Positions 44,975 to 54,224 of a DNA stretch of 64,000 nucleotides are shown one piece after another; position 1 is the first letter of the stretch, and the number at the start of each line of letters is the position of its first letter. Location: the NCBI GenBank assembly GCA_002381645.1, contig DFXE01000007.1, forward strand, positions 307,201-371,200. The letters are read 5' to 3'. The stretch is from Bacteroidales bacterium UBA4116. GTDB taxonomy: Bacteria; Bacteroidota; Bacteroidia; Bacteroidales; Tannerellaceae. A program made the position numbers and the translations under genes. The notes beneath the pieces were generated by a model. The model was not told the origin of the DNA, did no database searches, and saw only the letters and a program-made list of their open reading frames with translations.

Positions 44975-45586
44975 ATGGGACTACGTTATGACTTTTATGA
45001 GAACCCGTTGCCGAAAGAAAGCAACCGGGAAAAAAGGCTCCACACACGGGTAGTAACCTGGGGCACGGCTACCACCGACGAGATCGTATCACGCATACAC
45101 AATGCTTCTACCTTAACGATCGGCGACGTTAAAGCCTCTCTCATCTCCCTGATCGAAGTAATGGCGGACGAACTCTCGTCGGGCAGAAGGGTACACCTCG
45201 AAGGACTGGGTTATTTCCAGCTTACCCTTTCCTCACCTCCGGTGAAATCGGCTAAAGAGATACGCGCCGAATCCGTCCATGTGAAAAACATCAGCTTCCG
45301 GGCGGAAGCATCATTCAAAAAACGCTTTTCGCATATTCCCCTGGCAAGGGCGCGCAGGAAACGGCATTCCAACCGCTATTCCGACATAGAAATAGACGCG
45401 TTGCTTACCCGACACTTTAGGGACAACACCTATATAACCAGCCGCGGGTTCCGCGCCCTGTGCGGTTTCACCGAATCGACCGCCAAACGCCGCCTGCGCA
45501 AACTCATCGCCGACGGCAAACTCCAAAAAACCGGCCACCGCCAATCCCCGCTATACAAACCCGTGAAAGGACATTACCGGAGGTAA
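44975..45586 (+). CDS. HU-like DNA-binding protein with C-terminal extension
   Basis: A protein of about 203 residues. The N-terminal 120 residues form a Bacteroidetes-type HU/histone-like DNA-binding domain: MGLRYDFYENPLPKE, then TADEIV-like and GDVKASLISLIEVMADELSS segments and GRRVHLEGLGYFQLTLSSPP. The C-terminal part (about 130-203) looks like a small winged-helix-type domain (YITSRGFRALCGFTESTAKR and KLIADGKLQKTGHRQSPLYK). I chose ATG 44975; the frame is open upstream to a GTG at 44933. It sits downstream of the phased palindromic array, which may be its own binding site. Confidence 0.9.
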   Translation: MGLRYDFYENPLPKESNREKRLHTRVVTWGTATTDEIVSRIHNASTLTIGDVKASLISLIEVMADELSSGRRVHLEGLGYFQLTLSSPPVKSAKEIRAESVHVKNISFRAEASFKKRFSHIPLARARRKRHSNRYSDIEIDALLTRHFRDNTYITSRGFRALCGFTESTAKRRLRKLIADGKLQKTGHRQSPLYKPVKGHYRR

Positions 45587-45616
45587 AAATAATACCATAA
45601 CAGATACTATTTTAAT

Positions 45617-45660
45617 AAAGAAGTTGTTTCAGTAATATTTTAAACTGAAACAGCTTCTTT
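45617..45660. terminator. Bidirectional terminator between HU-like gene and beta-barrel gene
   Basis: A 17-bp stem (AAAGAAGTTGTTTCAGT at 45617-45633 with ACTGAAACAGCTTCTTT at 45644-45660), one G-U pair, and a 10-nt AT loop. It lies between the convergent genes ending at 45586 and 45712. Confidence 0.8.
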
Positions 45661-45711
45661 CATATAATAAAATAAGATACTTTATAAAAAGAGAGCAAAC
45701 AGGTAAAGATA

Positions 45712-46311
45712 TTAAAACCTGTATCCGGCAACGACCGAGATCATATTTACTCTTCTTTCAGTAATTAACTCCCTGTCGGATGCCAAACCCCATTGGCGTT
45801 CTCCACGGATAAAATAATGGGAGAAAAATTCAAGCTGAATAGTTGCCATTATTCCATAATAGGTTTTAAAATCTAATGAATACCTGTCGACTTTCTGATG
45901 TACCTTTATATCCACATAAGGACCTGCACCGACAATAATATCCATTATTTTAGGAGTTGAATTCGTCAATTTCAATGTACCCAAGAGCGGAATTTCCAGA
46001 AAAGATGCGTTAACATCGAATATAGGATGAGAAATTCCAGGCAGCGCTAAAAAGCCTTTTTCACTTATCCTACGATAATTCAATCCCGTTAGAACACCTA
46101 TACGATGGCTGAAATGGTATTCCACATCAGCGCCGAAGGTAATAGTGGGCCTTTCTTTAACATGCCTTTCTGTAGATTCATTGTTATGAAAGGAAGGCCA
46201 ACTACAACCTGCTTTTACGGAGTAACTGAATTGTGCGCTTATTTTTACACAAGCAACCGTTACCACATAAAATAACAAAATGATTTTTCTTCTATATCTT
46301 GTAAAATCCAT
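45712..46311 (-). CDS. Outer-membrane beta-barrel protein
   Basis: A protein of about 199 residues with a signal peptide (ends VKISAQ) and a C-terminal barrel. FSYSVKAGCSWPSFHNNEST begins the mature part, and the alternating strand pattern (VEYHFSHRIGVLTGLNYRRI, MISVVAGYRF at the C-terminus ending in Phe) fits an 8-strand OmpA/PorT-like barrel. It is encoded immediately after a C10 peptidase with a short overlap (start at 46311, peptidase end at 46292), so the two are probably cotranscribed. It may be a surface partner of the peptidase. AT-rich region. Confidence 0.85.
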   Translation of the reverse strand: MDFTRYRRKIILLFYVVTVACVKISAQFSYSVKAGCSWPSFHNNESTERHVKERPTITFGADVEYHFSHRIGVLTGLNYRRISEKGFLALPGISHPIFDVNASFLEIPLLGTLKLTNSTPKIMDIIVGAGPYVDIKVHQKVDRYSLDFKTYYGIMATIQLEFFSHYFIRGERQWGLASDRELITERRVNMISVVAGYRF

Positions 46312-47611
46312 GTAATATATTAGTTTTTTCATTAAACCTTACAATTCCTCTCACATCTCCATAATTATAATTAATAGAGCTTGTAGAATAATAATATGTA
46401 TTATCAATAAATGCATATCCCCAATTGATCAGATAATATAAAGTTGTAATAGTATAGGATGTTTCCTGTGTAGGACCTTCCGCGGGTACGGGATCGCCGT
46501 CGGGGCCATGATCGTATATATCACCGGGATATGAATCTAAATCATTTACATAAATATATATATCTGTATAATAACCTTTTATCTCTTTAAAGCCATCAAT
46601 AACAATCGTATGCCCTTCCTTTATGTTGTTTCCTCCATATCCCCACATTTCCGCTATAACAGGGATATTTGAATTAAGGCTATTTTTTATAACAGAAACA
46701 TCCCAAGTTGTTTTTTTAGAACAATTAATCCCATACGATCTCAAGCCAGCATATAAATCTTTATGTAAACTTGCACCAGATTGTTTATCGCCATAATGGG
46801 TACCTGATAAAACACCTAAATGACCCAATAATCTTGCGATAGCAGTATTATCTCCCTGACGTATCGCATTCCAGGATGTACTTCCCGAGAATGAGTACGT
46901 ATTATTAGACTGATTATAAGTAGCAGTAGCTACTGTTTGAGAAGGGAATCCCCAGATTCTATTCAAATAATCTAACAGCATACCGCCGGCAACAATAGTA
47001 CAACCGACTGGACATTTGCTACTTCCCGTAGATTTGAAAGGACAGAACTGATTATAAGGATCCCCCTGTTTCCAGGATATAGTAAGCAAATGGTTTTTCC
47101 CCGTAGTACTTGAAGTGGACCTTGTATTGTGATAAATCCAACCGCCGGAACCTTTCGTATGTATATATTTCTTTTTTTTATCCAGACTATCCCATACCTT
47201 GCAATATTCATTTTGTATGGTGTCCTTTTTTACATAATAAATTTCTTCCGACATATGGTCGAACCACATCTTTTGCGCGTCATTCAGGTTTTCCATATCA
47301 AGGCCACAGGAATCATTGAAAGCGATTTTTATGGGAAACCTTTTATCTCCGGGTAAAACTTCAAATCCATTCGGATAATTAACGATATACATTACCGTAT
47401 CTTTTAAATATGTTACGGGATTAATACGTGCGTTTGCACTTCGTGTAGAAGTTGAATTTACAGATAAATAATTCTCCACATCGTCTATTCCTACGGCAAA
47501 ATCATTGGTTTGAACTTCAGGCAATTGAGATTCGAGATAAAATTCAGGAGGTTCATTGGCACACGATAATAGGATTGCCAAACTAAAAAATAATAAGGGT
47601 TTTTTCATCAC
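46292..47611 (-). CDS. C10 family (streptopain-like) cysteine peptidase, lipoprotein
   Basis: A 439-residue lipoprotein (lipobox LLSC, C17). Residues about 40-105 form a propeptide-like Spi domain (VENYLSVNSTSTRSANARI, YIVNYPNGFEVLPGDKRFP). The catalytic domain has Cys204 in PVGCTIVAGGMLLDYLNRIW and His334 in EGHTIVIDGF, as in SpeB and PrtT/interpain-like enzymes. The final LINWGYAFIDNTYY fits the family's C-terminal Trp/Gly motif. It is probably made as a zymogen and acts at the cell surface. The region is AT-rich compared with suf, suggesting acquisition by transfer. Confidence 0.9.
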   Translation of the reverse strand: MMKKPLLFFSLAILLSCANEPPEFYLESQLPEVQTNDFAVGIDDVENYLSVNSTSTRSANARINPVTYLKDTVMYIVNYPNGFEVLPGDKRFPIKIAFNDSCGLDMENLNDAQKMWFDHMSEEIYYVKKDTIQNEYCKVWDSLDKKKKYIHTKGSGGWIYHNTRSTSSTTGKNHLLTISWKQGDPYNQFCPFKSTGSSKCPVGCTIVAGGMLLDYLNRIWGFPSQTVATATYNQSNNTYSFSGSTSWNAIRQGDNTAIARLLGHLGVLSGTHYGDKQSGASLHKDLYAGLRSYGINCSKKTTWDVSVIKNSLNSNIPVIAEMWGYGGNNIKEGHTIVIDGFKEIKGYYTDIYIYVNDLDSYPGDIYDHGPDGDPVPAEGPTQETSYTITTLYYLINWGYAFIDNTYYYSTSSINYNYGDVRGIVRFNEKTNILHGFYKI

Positions 47612-47790
47612 ATTTAATTAAAAAATTAATCCGGTAAATATAATTATATTTTTATCATAAACAAGTATTCCCAATAAATCATTTGGAATTATTTTAAAGC
47701 AACGGTAAATCTGGATTTTATATGAAATGATAAGGATTATAATTACTATAGCATAACGTTTATTTAACTGCTGGATTTTCAATTAAATTA

Positions 47791-48648
47791 TTATGTATTT
47801 TTTCCGGATTCTTTTTGTGCGGCTTCCCAGCCAATAATAGCGTTTTTTCGTATCTCTCCGTAACGGTAGCTGCCGATTATGCCCGTCGCTTTTATCACAC
47901 GATGGCACGGGATGAGAAACACAACCGGGTTATTTCCCAGAGCTGTACCGACAGCTCTCTGTGCGCCTCCGTAACCCGATTTAAGGGCTAAATCCGAATA
48001 CGTTGTAAGTCCACCGGAAGGAATCTTTAATAAAGTCTCCCATATTTTCAGTTGGAAACAGGTTCCTTTCAAGTGCAATTTTATTTCGTGCGGTTTACTC
48101 CAATCCTGTGTAAACACGAACAGCGCATCCTGTTGTTGCTTATCGGGAAAGTGCTTATACTTTGCATTTGGAAAAGAACTCTTCAGACGTTGCAGGGCTT
48201 CTTCGCGACCTTCGTCGGCAAAGGTCATGTGGCATATCCCTTTATCGGTAGAAGCTACGATAACAGTCCCAAACGGAGTATCGGCGAAATCATAGTGGAT
48301 AAAAAGATTGGCACCTCCATTTTTATATTCACCAGGCGTCATTCCTTCGATATTTATAAACAGGTCGTGCAGGCGGCTTGTACCGGAAAAACCCGCTTCG
48401 TAACTTGCATCGAATAAGGTAGCATGGGTTTCTTTCAGTATTTTCTTTGCATGCTCCACGCTCAAATACTGGACAAAGCGTTTGGGAGTTACCCCTACCC
48501 ATTCCCGGAACATCCGTTGGAAATGAAAGGAACTCATATGGATATGCGATGCAATTTCATCCAGTTTGGGTTGCATGGTATAGTTTTTTACCAAAAACAA
48601 AATGGCCGCTTCCATTCTATCGTAATCTGTCTGCTTTTGCCCCTTCAT
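47791..48648 (-). CDS. Bifunctional AraC-type regulator and O6-alkylguanine-DNA alkyltransferase (Ada-like)
   Basis: A 285-residue fusion. The N-terminal ~110 residues form an AraC HTH (IHMSSFHFQRMFREWVGVTP and a second EAGFSGTSRLHDLFI half). The C-terminal part is a methylated-DNA-protein-cysteine methyltransferase with PCHRV (active Cys248) followed by GSYRYGEIRK. It lacks the N-terminal methylphosphotriester domain of classic Ada. It repairs O6-alkylguanine and probably regulates alkylation response genes, including the divergent alkyltransferase at 48781. Confidence 0.93.
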   Translation of the reverse strand: MKGQKQTDYDRMEAAILFLVKNYTMQPKLDEIASHIHMSSFHFQRMFREWVGVTPKRFVQYLSVEHAKKILKETHATLFDASYEAGFSGTSRLHDLFINIEGMTPGEYKNGGANLFIHYDFADTPFGTVIVASTDKGICHMTFADEGREEALQRLKSSFPNAKYKHFPDKQQQDALFVFTQDWSKPHEIKLHLKGTCFQLKIWETLLKIPSGGLTTYSDLALKSGYGGAQRAVGTALGNNPVVFLIPCHRVIKATGIIGSYRYGEIRKNAIIGWEAAQKESGKNT

Positions 48649-48780
48649 ATCCTGTCCGTCCTTTTTTCATCGGTAACAACTAATTTTCAATTTGATAACG
48701 GTTACAAATATAGGCTGTCCATAAAAAACGAATTACCCGATTCTTGCTAAATTTGCATATGCTTACCTATAAAAATAACA

Positions 48781-49368
48781 ATGGACAAAGAATTTGATTG
48801 TAGTCTTTTAAATGAATTGAACATCCATCATAAAAAGGCTATCGGCAACAGTAAAGCGGTTATTTGTATCAAGCCTGTAGAAACGGCAGTGGGAACAATG
48901 ATAGCGGGTGCAACCGGTAAGGGAATTTGCTTACTGGAGTTTGCCGACAGCAAGAAACTGGAACGGGAACTTAAACAGCTAATTACGTTATTCAACGCAA
49001 CGCTTGAGATGGGCGAAAACATCTATGTCAACACACTTAAGCAACAACTCGGACAATACTTTAAAAGAGAGCTCCGGGAGTTTAGTATACCGTTAGATTT
49101 AAAAGGAACAGATTTTCAGGTACACACATGGCTGGGTTTATTAAATATCCCGTACGGCTCTACAACGACCTACGCTAAACAGGCTGAAGCCCTCGGCAAG
49201 CCATCTGCCGTAAGAGCGGTTGCCAACGCAAACAGCCAAAACAGGATCTCCATTCTTTTACCTTGTCATAGAGTTATCGGTACAAACGGAAGCCTGACGG
49301 GTTACGGCGGTGAAATATGGCGGAAGAAAAAATTGCTTGAACTGGAACAAAACACTTTGTGGAGATAG
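48781..49368 (+). CDS. Methylated-DNA-protein-cysteine methyltransferase
   Basis: A 195-residue O6-alkylguanine-DNA alkyltransferase (Ogt type). PCHRVIGTNGSLTGYGGE contains the suicide Cys162, and FQVHTWLGLLNIPYGSTTTY is the HTH recognition region. It is divergent from the AraC-alkyltransferase fusion (132 bases), a typical Ada-regulon pairing. It transfers the alkyl group to itself irreversibly. Confidence 0.94.
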   Translation: MDKEFDCSLLNELNIHHKKAIGNSKAVICIKPVETAVGTMIAGATGKGICLLEFADSKKLERELKQLITLFNATLEMGENIYVNTLKQQLGQYFKRELREFSIPLDLKGTDFQVHTWLGLLNIPYGSTTTYAKQAEALGKPSAVRAVANANSQNRISILLPCHRVIGTNGSLTGYGGEIWRKKKLLELEQNTLWR

Positions 49369-49376
49369 GTTACCAC

Positions 49377-49409
49377 GGGTGAAAGATCATCTTCCACTCT
49401 CTTTCGCCC
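49377..49409. terminator. Hairpin between convergent alkyltransferase and permease genes
   Basis: GGGTGAAAGA (49377-49386) pairs with TCTTTCGCCC (49400-49409) with one G-U pair. The loop region ATCATCTTCCACT (49386-49398) can instead pair with AGTGGAAGGTGAT at 49434-49446 (one G-U pair), so two overlapping stems are possible. Confidence 0.5.
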
Positions 49410-49456
49410 GCTACAAAAGGGTTTGAAGAAGAAAGTGGAAGGTGATGGGGGAAGGT

Positions 49457-51814
49457 TTATTCATCCCGCAAGGCGCCGACCGGATTGCCTGTCGCGGCTT
49501 TGTAGCTGTGCCAGCTGACGGTCAGCAGGGTTACACCTGTTACGATAAGCAACGGCAGGATATAGGTCCATAGGCTGAATCCGGCACGGTAAACGAAATT
49601 CTGCATCCATTGGTGGAGTATCCACCAGGCAACCGGGACGGCTATTACATAGGCAATCCCCACCCATACCATAAACTGCCGGTTCAGCATCATCATGATC
49701 TGCCACGTGGTTGAACCGTTCACCTTGCGGATACCGATCTCCTTTGTCCGTTGTTCGGTTGCATACAATGCCGTGCCGAAAAGGCCGAAACAGGTGAGCA
49801 GGATACTGATAATAGAATACATCATCAACAGGTCCGACATTTCGAAAAGTTTCCGGTTATTGTCCAGCGCTTTATCGTACATACTCTCATGTTCGAGATA
49901 TCCGGACGGATAAAGCTTTTCCCATTCCTCATAAATTTGTTGGATAACAGAAGTATTTGCGGGATCGATACGGACTTTCAGATGGATCCCTTCCCGGTTA
50001 TAACTGATTATAACCTTCCCGATGGGCGTTTCTAAGGAATTTGCTTTATTGGGATTAAAAAAGTCTTCCACTACTCCGGCGATAATATGATCCTTTCCTG
50101 CAGGGGGATGCTCTTCCGTTAAAAGAGGTTCGCGTTCTTTCAGCAATTCACCCACCGGAAGACCGCCATCCGGGAAAAGGCTTTGCGCCCACGTACGGTT
50201 GAGGTAGACCGGGTGAGAATATTGTGTAATGGCTTCTTTCCAGGGTAATCCCTGCAATAAGGTATACCCCATGGTTTCCATGATATTTTCGTCTCCGTCT
50301 TCGAAGGAATACGTTTCGTATTTACCGTCTACAATATCGCCTAAAAACATCATCCCATCCCATAAAGGGTTGCCCGCCGTCAAAGCTTCAATACCGGGAA
50401 GACCATCGATACGTTCTTTAAACGGAAGCATAGATGTTTTAAAATCCCCTGTCGAAAAGGTATAGATATGTTTATACATTTCGACCTTATCGTATAGTAG
50501 TGAGATTTGTCCGCGGACAGTAAAGGTGCTGATGATCAGGATTGAAGAAATGACAAATTGCAGCACGGCAAGGGAAGCTATAATCCTTTTCCGGGCTTTT
50601 CCGCGGTAAAAACTATTGTATACGGAAATAGAAAGTTCGGGCAAACGCCGGCTCATATAGAAAGCGGGAATACAGGTCAGAACGAGTATAAATGCAGACG
50701 TAACGGGAAGCATCTGACTACTGTACAGGAAAGAAGGCGGGACGCTGACCGACAGGATACGGTTCATCACTGCCAGTAAATCATATTGTATCAATTGCGC
50801 GATCAGGAAGCTAAGTCCTACGGTCATGAAAGTATCGGCAAACAACTGCGTACTTAACTGGCCGCTACCGGCTCCCATCAGCTTTTGTACATGTATGGAG
50901 TATAATTGTTTAAATACACGGGAAAAGCTAAGGTTTATATAATTGAAACAGGCGATAGTCAATATCAGAATAGCGGAAAAGAGCGCAATAAGTAACAAAT
51001 CCATATTTGGTTTCTTCAGTGGCGGGGGCGGAACCGATCCTGAATCGAAACATGCTTCATGGATGCTGTGTAATGTAAATGGAAAATCACGTCCGTTCCG
51101 TTGAATAATTATACTACCCGTTTTAGCCTGTAATTCAGGAATGGAGATATTATCCTTTAGCAGGAAAAAGTTTAATCCACTGATGGGCTGCGCATAAAAA
51201 ACCGCATCAAATGCAAATGCTGTCTGACCGTTATCTTCTACCACTGCGGAAACGGTAAAAGAAACCAATGACTCTGCCTTACTTCCCAAATCAGGCCCGA
51301 ACTGAATCTGCACAGGTTGACCTACCGGATCTCTCCTTCCGAACAGCCGGCGGGCAAAAGATTCCGTCAGGATTATTCGGTCCGGACCAACCCGCATATC
51401 ATCCAGGCTTCCCTTTACTACCTTTTGAGGAAAGAACCGGAGAAAAGTGCTATCTGCCTCGGCTACCTTAAAATCATTGAACGTATTCTCTCCCACTTTG
51501 CAATAGGTAACGAATTCATAGGGGCATACCCTGCATAATTTATCCAATTCGGGAACCTTACCGAGCAGTTCGGTGATATATGCCGGCCTCATCATATGAT
51601 AGGTAGTCATATTATCTCCCGGAACAGTCATTTTGGCCAACACGATCCGGTCTTTATTCGGATTATCCGCTTCTATATTATACTCGTGGATCACAAAGGC
51701 GGTCAACAGGTTGGTACAGGCAATGCCGACGGCAAGGCTGAGGATGGAGATAACGGTAAACGCCTTATTACGCGACCAGCTCCGGAAAATAAGTTTAAAT
51801 GATACGTGCTTCAT
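49457..51814 (-). CDS. FtsX-like (MacB-type) ABC transporter permease, 785 aa
   Basis: A large permease with a TM helix near residues 15-40, a periplasmic MacB-type domain (about 50-270), three further TM helices, a second periplasmic segment and a C-terminal TM bundle ending WHSYKAATGNPVGALRDE. The FtsX motif ERTKEIGIRKVNGSTTWQ is present. It probably acts in mechanotransmission or extrusion of a substrate powered by a separate ATPase. No ATPase gene is adjacent. It is the third of three tandem paralogues (minus strand); the closest is the gene at 51843. Confidence 0.92.
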   Translation of the reverse strand: MKHVSFKLIFRSWSRNKAFTVISILSLAVGIACTNLLTAFVIHEYNIEADNPNKDRIVLAKMTVPGDNMTTYHMMRPAYITELLGKVPELDKLCRVCPYEFVTYCKVGENTFNDFKVAEADSTFLRFFPQKVVKGSLDDMRVGPDRIILTESFARRLFGRRDPVGQPVQIQFGPDLGSKAESLVSFTVSAVVEDNGQTAFAFDAVFYAQPISGLNFFLLKDNISIPELQAKTGSIIIQRNGRDFPFTLHSIHEACFDSGSVPPPPLKKPNMDLLLIALFSAILILTIACFNYINLSFSRVFKQLYSIHVQKLMGAGSGQLSTQLFADTFMTVGLSFLIAQLIQYDLLAVMNRILSVSVPPSFLYSSQMLPVTSAFILVLTCIPAFYMSRRLPELSISVYNSFYRGKARKRIIASLAVLQFVISSILIISTFTVRGQISLLYDKVEMYKHIYTFSTGDFKTSMLPFKERIDGLPGIEALTAGNPLWDGMMFLGDIVDGKYETYSFEDGDENIMETMGYTLLQGLPWKEAITQYSHPVYLNRTWAQSLFPDGGLPVGELLKEREPLLTEEHPPAGKDHIIAGVVEDFFNPNKANSLETPIGKVIISYNREGIHLKVRIDPANTSVIQQIYEEWEKLYPSGYLEHESMYDKALDNNRKLFEMSDLLMMYSIISILLTCFGLFGTALYATEQRTKEIGIRKVNGSTTWQIMMMLNRQFMVWVGIAYVIAVPVAWWILHQWMQNFVYRAGFSLWTYILPLLIVTGVTLLTVSWHSYKAATGNPVGALRDE

Positions 51815-51842
51815 GATATTCTAATTTAACATTCGCAATTTC

Positions 51843-54200
51843 TTATTCATCCCGTAAGGCATGCACCGGATTACCCGTGGCAGCTTTGTAGCTGTGCCAA
51901 CTGACGGTAAGCAGGGTTATAACGGTTACAATAATAAACGGCAGGACATATGTCCATAGACTGAATCCGGCGCGGTGAACGAAGTTCTGCATCCATTGGC
52001 GGAGCAACCACCAGGCCAGGGGGACAGCTATCACATACGCGATCACGATCCAACGGATAAACTGCCCGTTAAGCATCATCATGATCTGCCGGGTGGTAGA
52101 ACCGTTTACCTTACGTATGCCGATCTCTTTCGTACGCTGTTCAATTGCATACAGAGCCATTCCGAACAGTCCGAAACAAGTGAGCAGAAGACTGATGATG
52201 GAGTACATCATCAACAGGTCCGACATTTCAAAAAGTTTTTTATTATACGCCAACACGACGTCGTACATGCTCTTATGTTCGAGCAGTTGTTCGGGATAAA
52301 GCCGGCTCCCTTCTTCATAAATGCGACGGATCACTTCTGCGGTTTGTCCGGGATCGGTTTTAACCTGCATGAAAATGCATCTTTCACCGTTATAAGCGAT
52401 GATGCCCGGAAAATCGGGAGTCTCCAGGTTATACCTGAAATAATTTTCGATCACCCCTCCGATAATATGATCTCCTGCCGGATAATTCCGGTGTATCCCG
52501 TCATAAAGCGTCAGCTTGTCGCCTACGGGAAGATTGCCGTCGGGAAACAGCTGTTCCGCGTACGACCGCGTCAGGTATACCGGATTGGCATATATTTGTA
52601 TTGCTTCTTTCCAGGGTAGCCCCTGGATTATTTTATGTTCCATAACGTCCATTATTCCTTCATCGCCATCATCAAACATCATCGTCCGGAACTTTGTCTC
52701 CCCGTTTTCCTCGTATTGTTCCGCATAACTCAGGGCATATTCCAGTGTTGAGCTGCTTGAACCGATGGCCCGTATACCGGGAAAATGCGCGACACGTTCG
52801 ATAAGGGGCCGCATGGAAGTTTGGTTATCACCCGCGGAAAACGCATACAGGTTCTTATAATCGGCCGTCTTTTGGTAGACAAGCGAAAGCTGGTTACGCA
52901 CGGAGAAGGTACCGATTATTAATACAAACGATATAATAAATTGCAAAACAGCTAAAGAGGCGATGATCCGTTGTTTGGACTTCCCCCGGTAGAAATTATT
53001 ATAAACGGAAACAGACATGTTGGGCAGGCGGCTGCTCATATAGATCGCGGGTATAAGCGCCAGGACAAGAATAAAGCCTAACGTGACCGGCAATACCTGA
53101 TTGGTATATAAAAAAGAGGCGGGCACCTGTGCGGACAGAATGCTGTTCAACGTCGCCAGCAAATCATACTGCAACAATTGCGCGATCAGGAAACCAAGCC
53201 CCACAGTCATAAACGTATCGGCGAACAATTGCACACGTAGCTGTCTCGCCCCGGCTCCCATGAGTTTCTGTACATGTATGGAATATAATTGCTTGAAAAC
53301 GCGGGAGAAGCTGAGGTTTATGTAATTAAAACAGGCTATCGCGAGGATCAGGATGGCGGAAAATAATGCAACAAACAGTAAGGTCGTATTGGGTTTCTTA
53401 ACGGGCGAACTGTATAATTCCTTATCGAGTGCAGCTTCCTGAATACCCAAAAAGGAATAGTTAACTTCCCTGCCCCTGTCATCGGAGAGATTAAACAAAT
53501 TATTAGTTTTTGCCTGTAATCCGGCAATCGTCATATTGTTCTTCAAAAGAAACAGATGGGCACCGGTAGCCGGCCTTCCAAAAATCAGGATATCATAGTT
53601 CAAAGCCGACTGATCCTTCTTTTTAACGACAGCAGAAACAGTTAATGTCAATAAACCCGGTTTATCCCCGGGGAAGCCGGAAGACCACTTTTGCATACGT
53701 ACTGTTTTCCCGACCGGGTTATCCCTACCGAATAACCGCTTGGAGAAAGATTCTGTCAATATTATTTTATCCGGATCTTTTAACGCTTCCTCCACGTTTC
53801 CCATTATTACATCCTGAGGAAAGAAACGGACAAAAATACTATCGGTTTTTAACATCCGGAAATCGGTATAAACGTGTTCTCCTACTTTTAACGTGCTGCT
53901 GGTTAATTGTTCTATTGTAGTAGATGAATCCAGTTCAGGCACCTGGCTGATCAATAATCCGGGAATATTGGCCGGATGGTTATCGGCATACCGGTAACCG
54001 GTCCCGGCGATTTCACGTTGTAATACCGCAATCCTGTCTTTATTCGGATTACCGGCCTCTATGTTATATTCATGGATAACAAAGGCGGCCAGCAGATTGG
54101 TACAGGCAATGCCGACGGCAAGGCTGAGAATGGAAATAATCGTAAATGCTTTATTACGCCACCAGCTGCGGTAGATGAGTTTAAATGATATGTTTCTCAT
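51843..54200 (-). CDS. FtsX-like (MacB-type) ABC transporter permease, 785 aa
   Basis: A second tandem permease, very similar to its neighbour at 49457 over most of its length (for example a shared NKAFTIISILSLAVGIACTN-like start, and a C-terminal WHSYKAATGNPVHALRDE). The layout is four TM segments with two periplasmic domains. The two copies probably arose by local duplication. The substrate is unknown. The gap to 49457 is 28 bases, so the genes are probably cotranscribed. Confidence 0.92.
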   Translation of the reverse strand: MRNISFKLIYRSWWRNKAFTIISILSLAVGIACTNLLAAFVIHEYNIEAGNPNKDRIAVLQREIAGTGYRYADNHPANIPGLLISQVPELDSSTTIEQLTSSTLKVGEHVYTDFRMLKTDSIFVRFFPQDVIMGNVEEALKDPDKIILTESFSKRLFGRDNPVGKTVRMQKWSSGFPGDKPGLLTLTVSAVVKKKDQSALNYDILIFGRPATGAHLFLLKNNMTIAGLQAKTNNLFNLSDDRGREVNYSFLGIQEAALDKELYSSPVKKPNTTLLFVALFSAILILAIACFNYINLSFSRVFKQLYSIHVQKLMGAGARQLRVQLFADTFMTVGLGFLIAQLLQYDLLATLNSILSAQVPASFLYTNQVLPVTLGFILVLALIPAIYMSSRLPNMSVSVYNNFYRGKSKQRIIASLAVLQFIISFVLIIGTFSVRNQLSLVYQKTADYKNLYAFSAGDNQTSMRPLIERVAHFPGIRAIGSSSSTLEYALSYAEQYEENGETKFRTMMFDDGDEGIMDVMEHKIIQGLPWKEAIQIYANPVYLTRSYAEQLFPDGNLPVGDKLTLYDGIHRNYPAGDHIIGGVIENYFRYNLETPDFPGIIAYNGERCIFMQVKTDPGQTAEVIRRIYEEGSRLYPEQLLEHKSMYDVVLAYNKKLFEMSDLLMMYSIISLLLTCFGLFGMALYAIEQRTKEIGIRKVNGSTTRQIMMMLNGQFIRWIVIAYVIAVPLAWWLLRQWMQNFVHRAGFSLWTYVLPFIIVTVITLLTVSWHSYKAATGNPVHALRDE

Positions 54201-54224
54201 TGTATTGGATTTTATTCGGATTAT

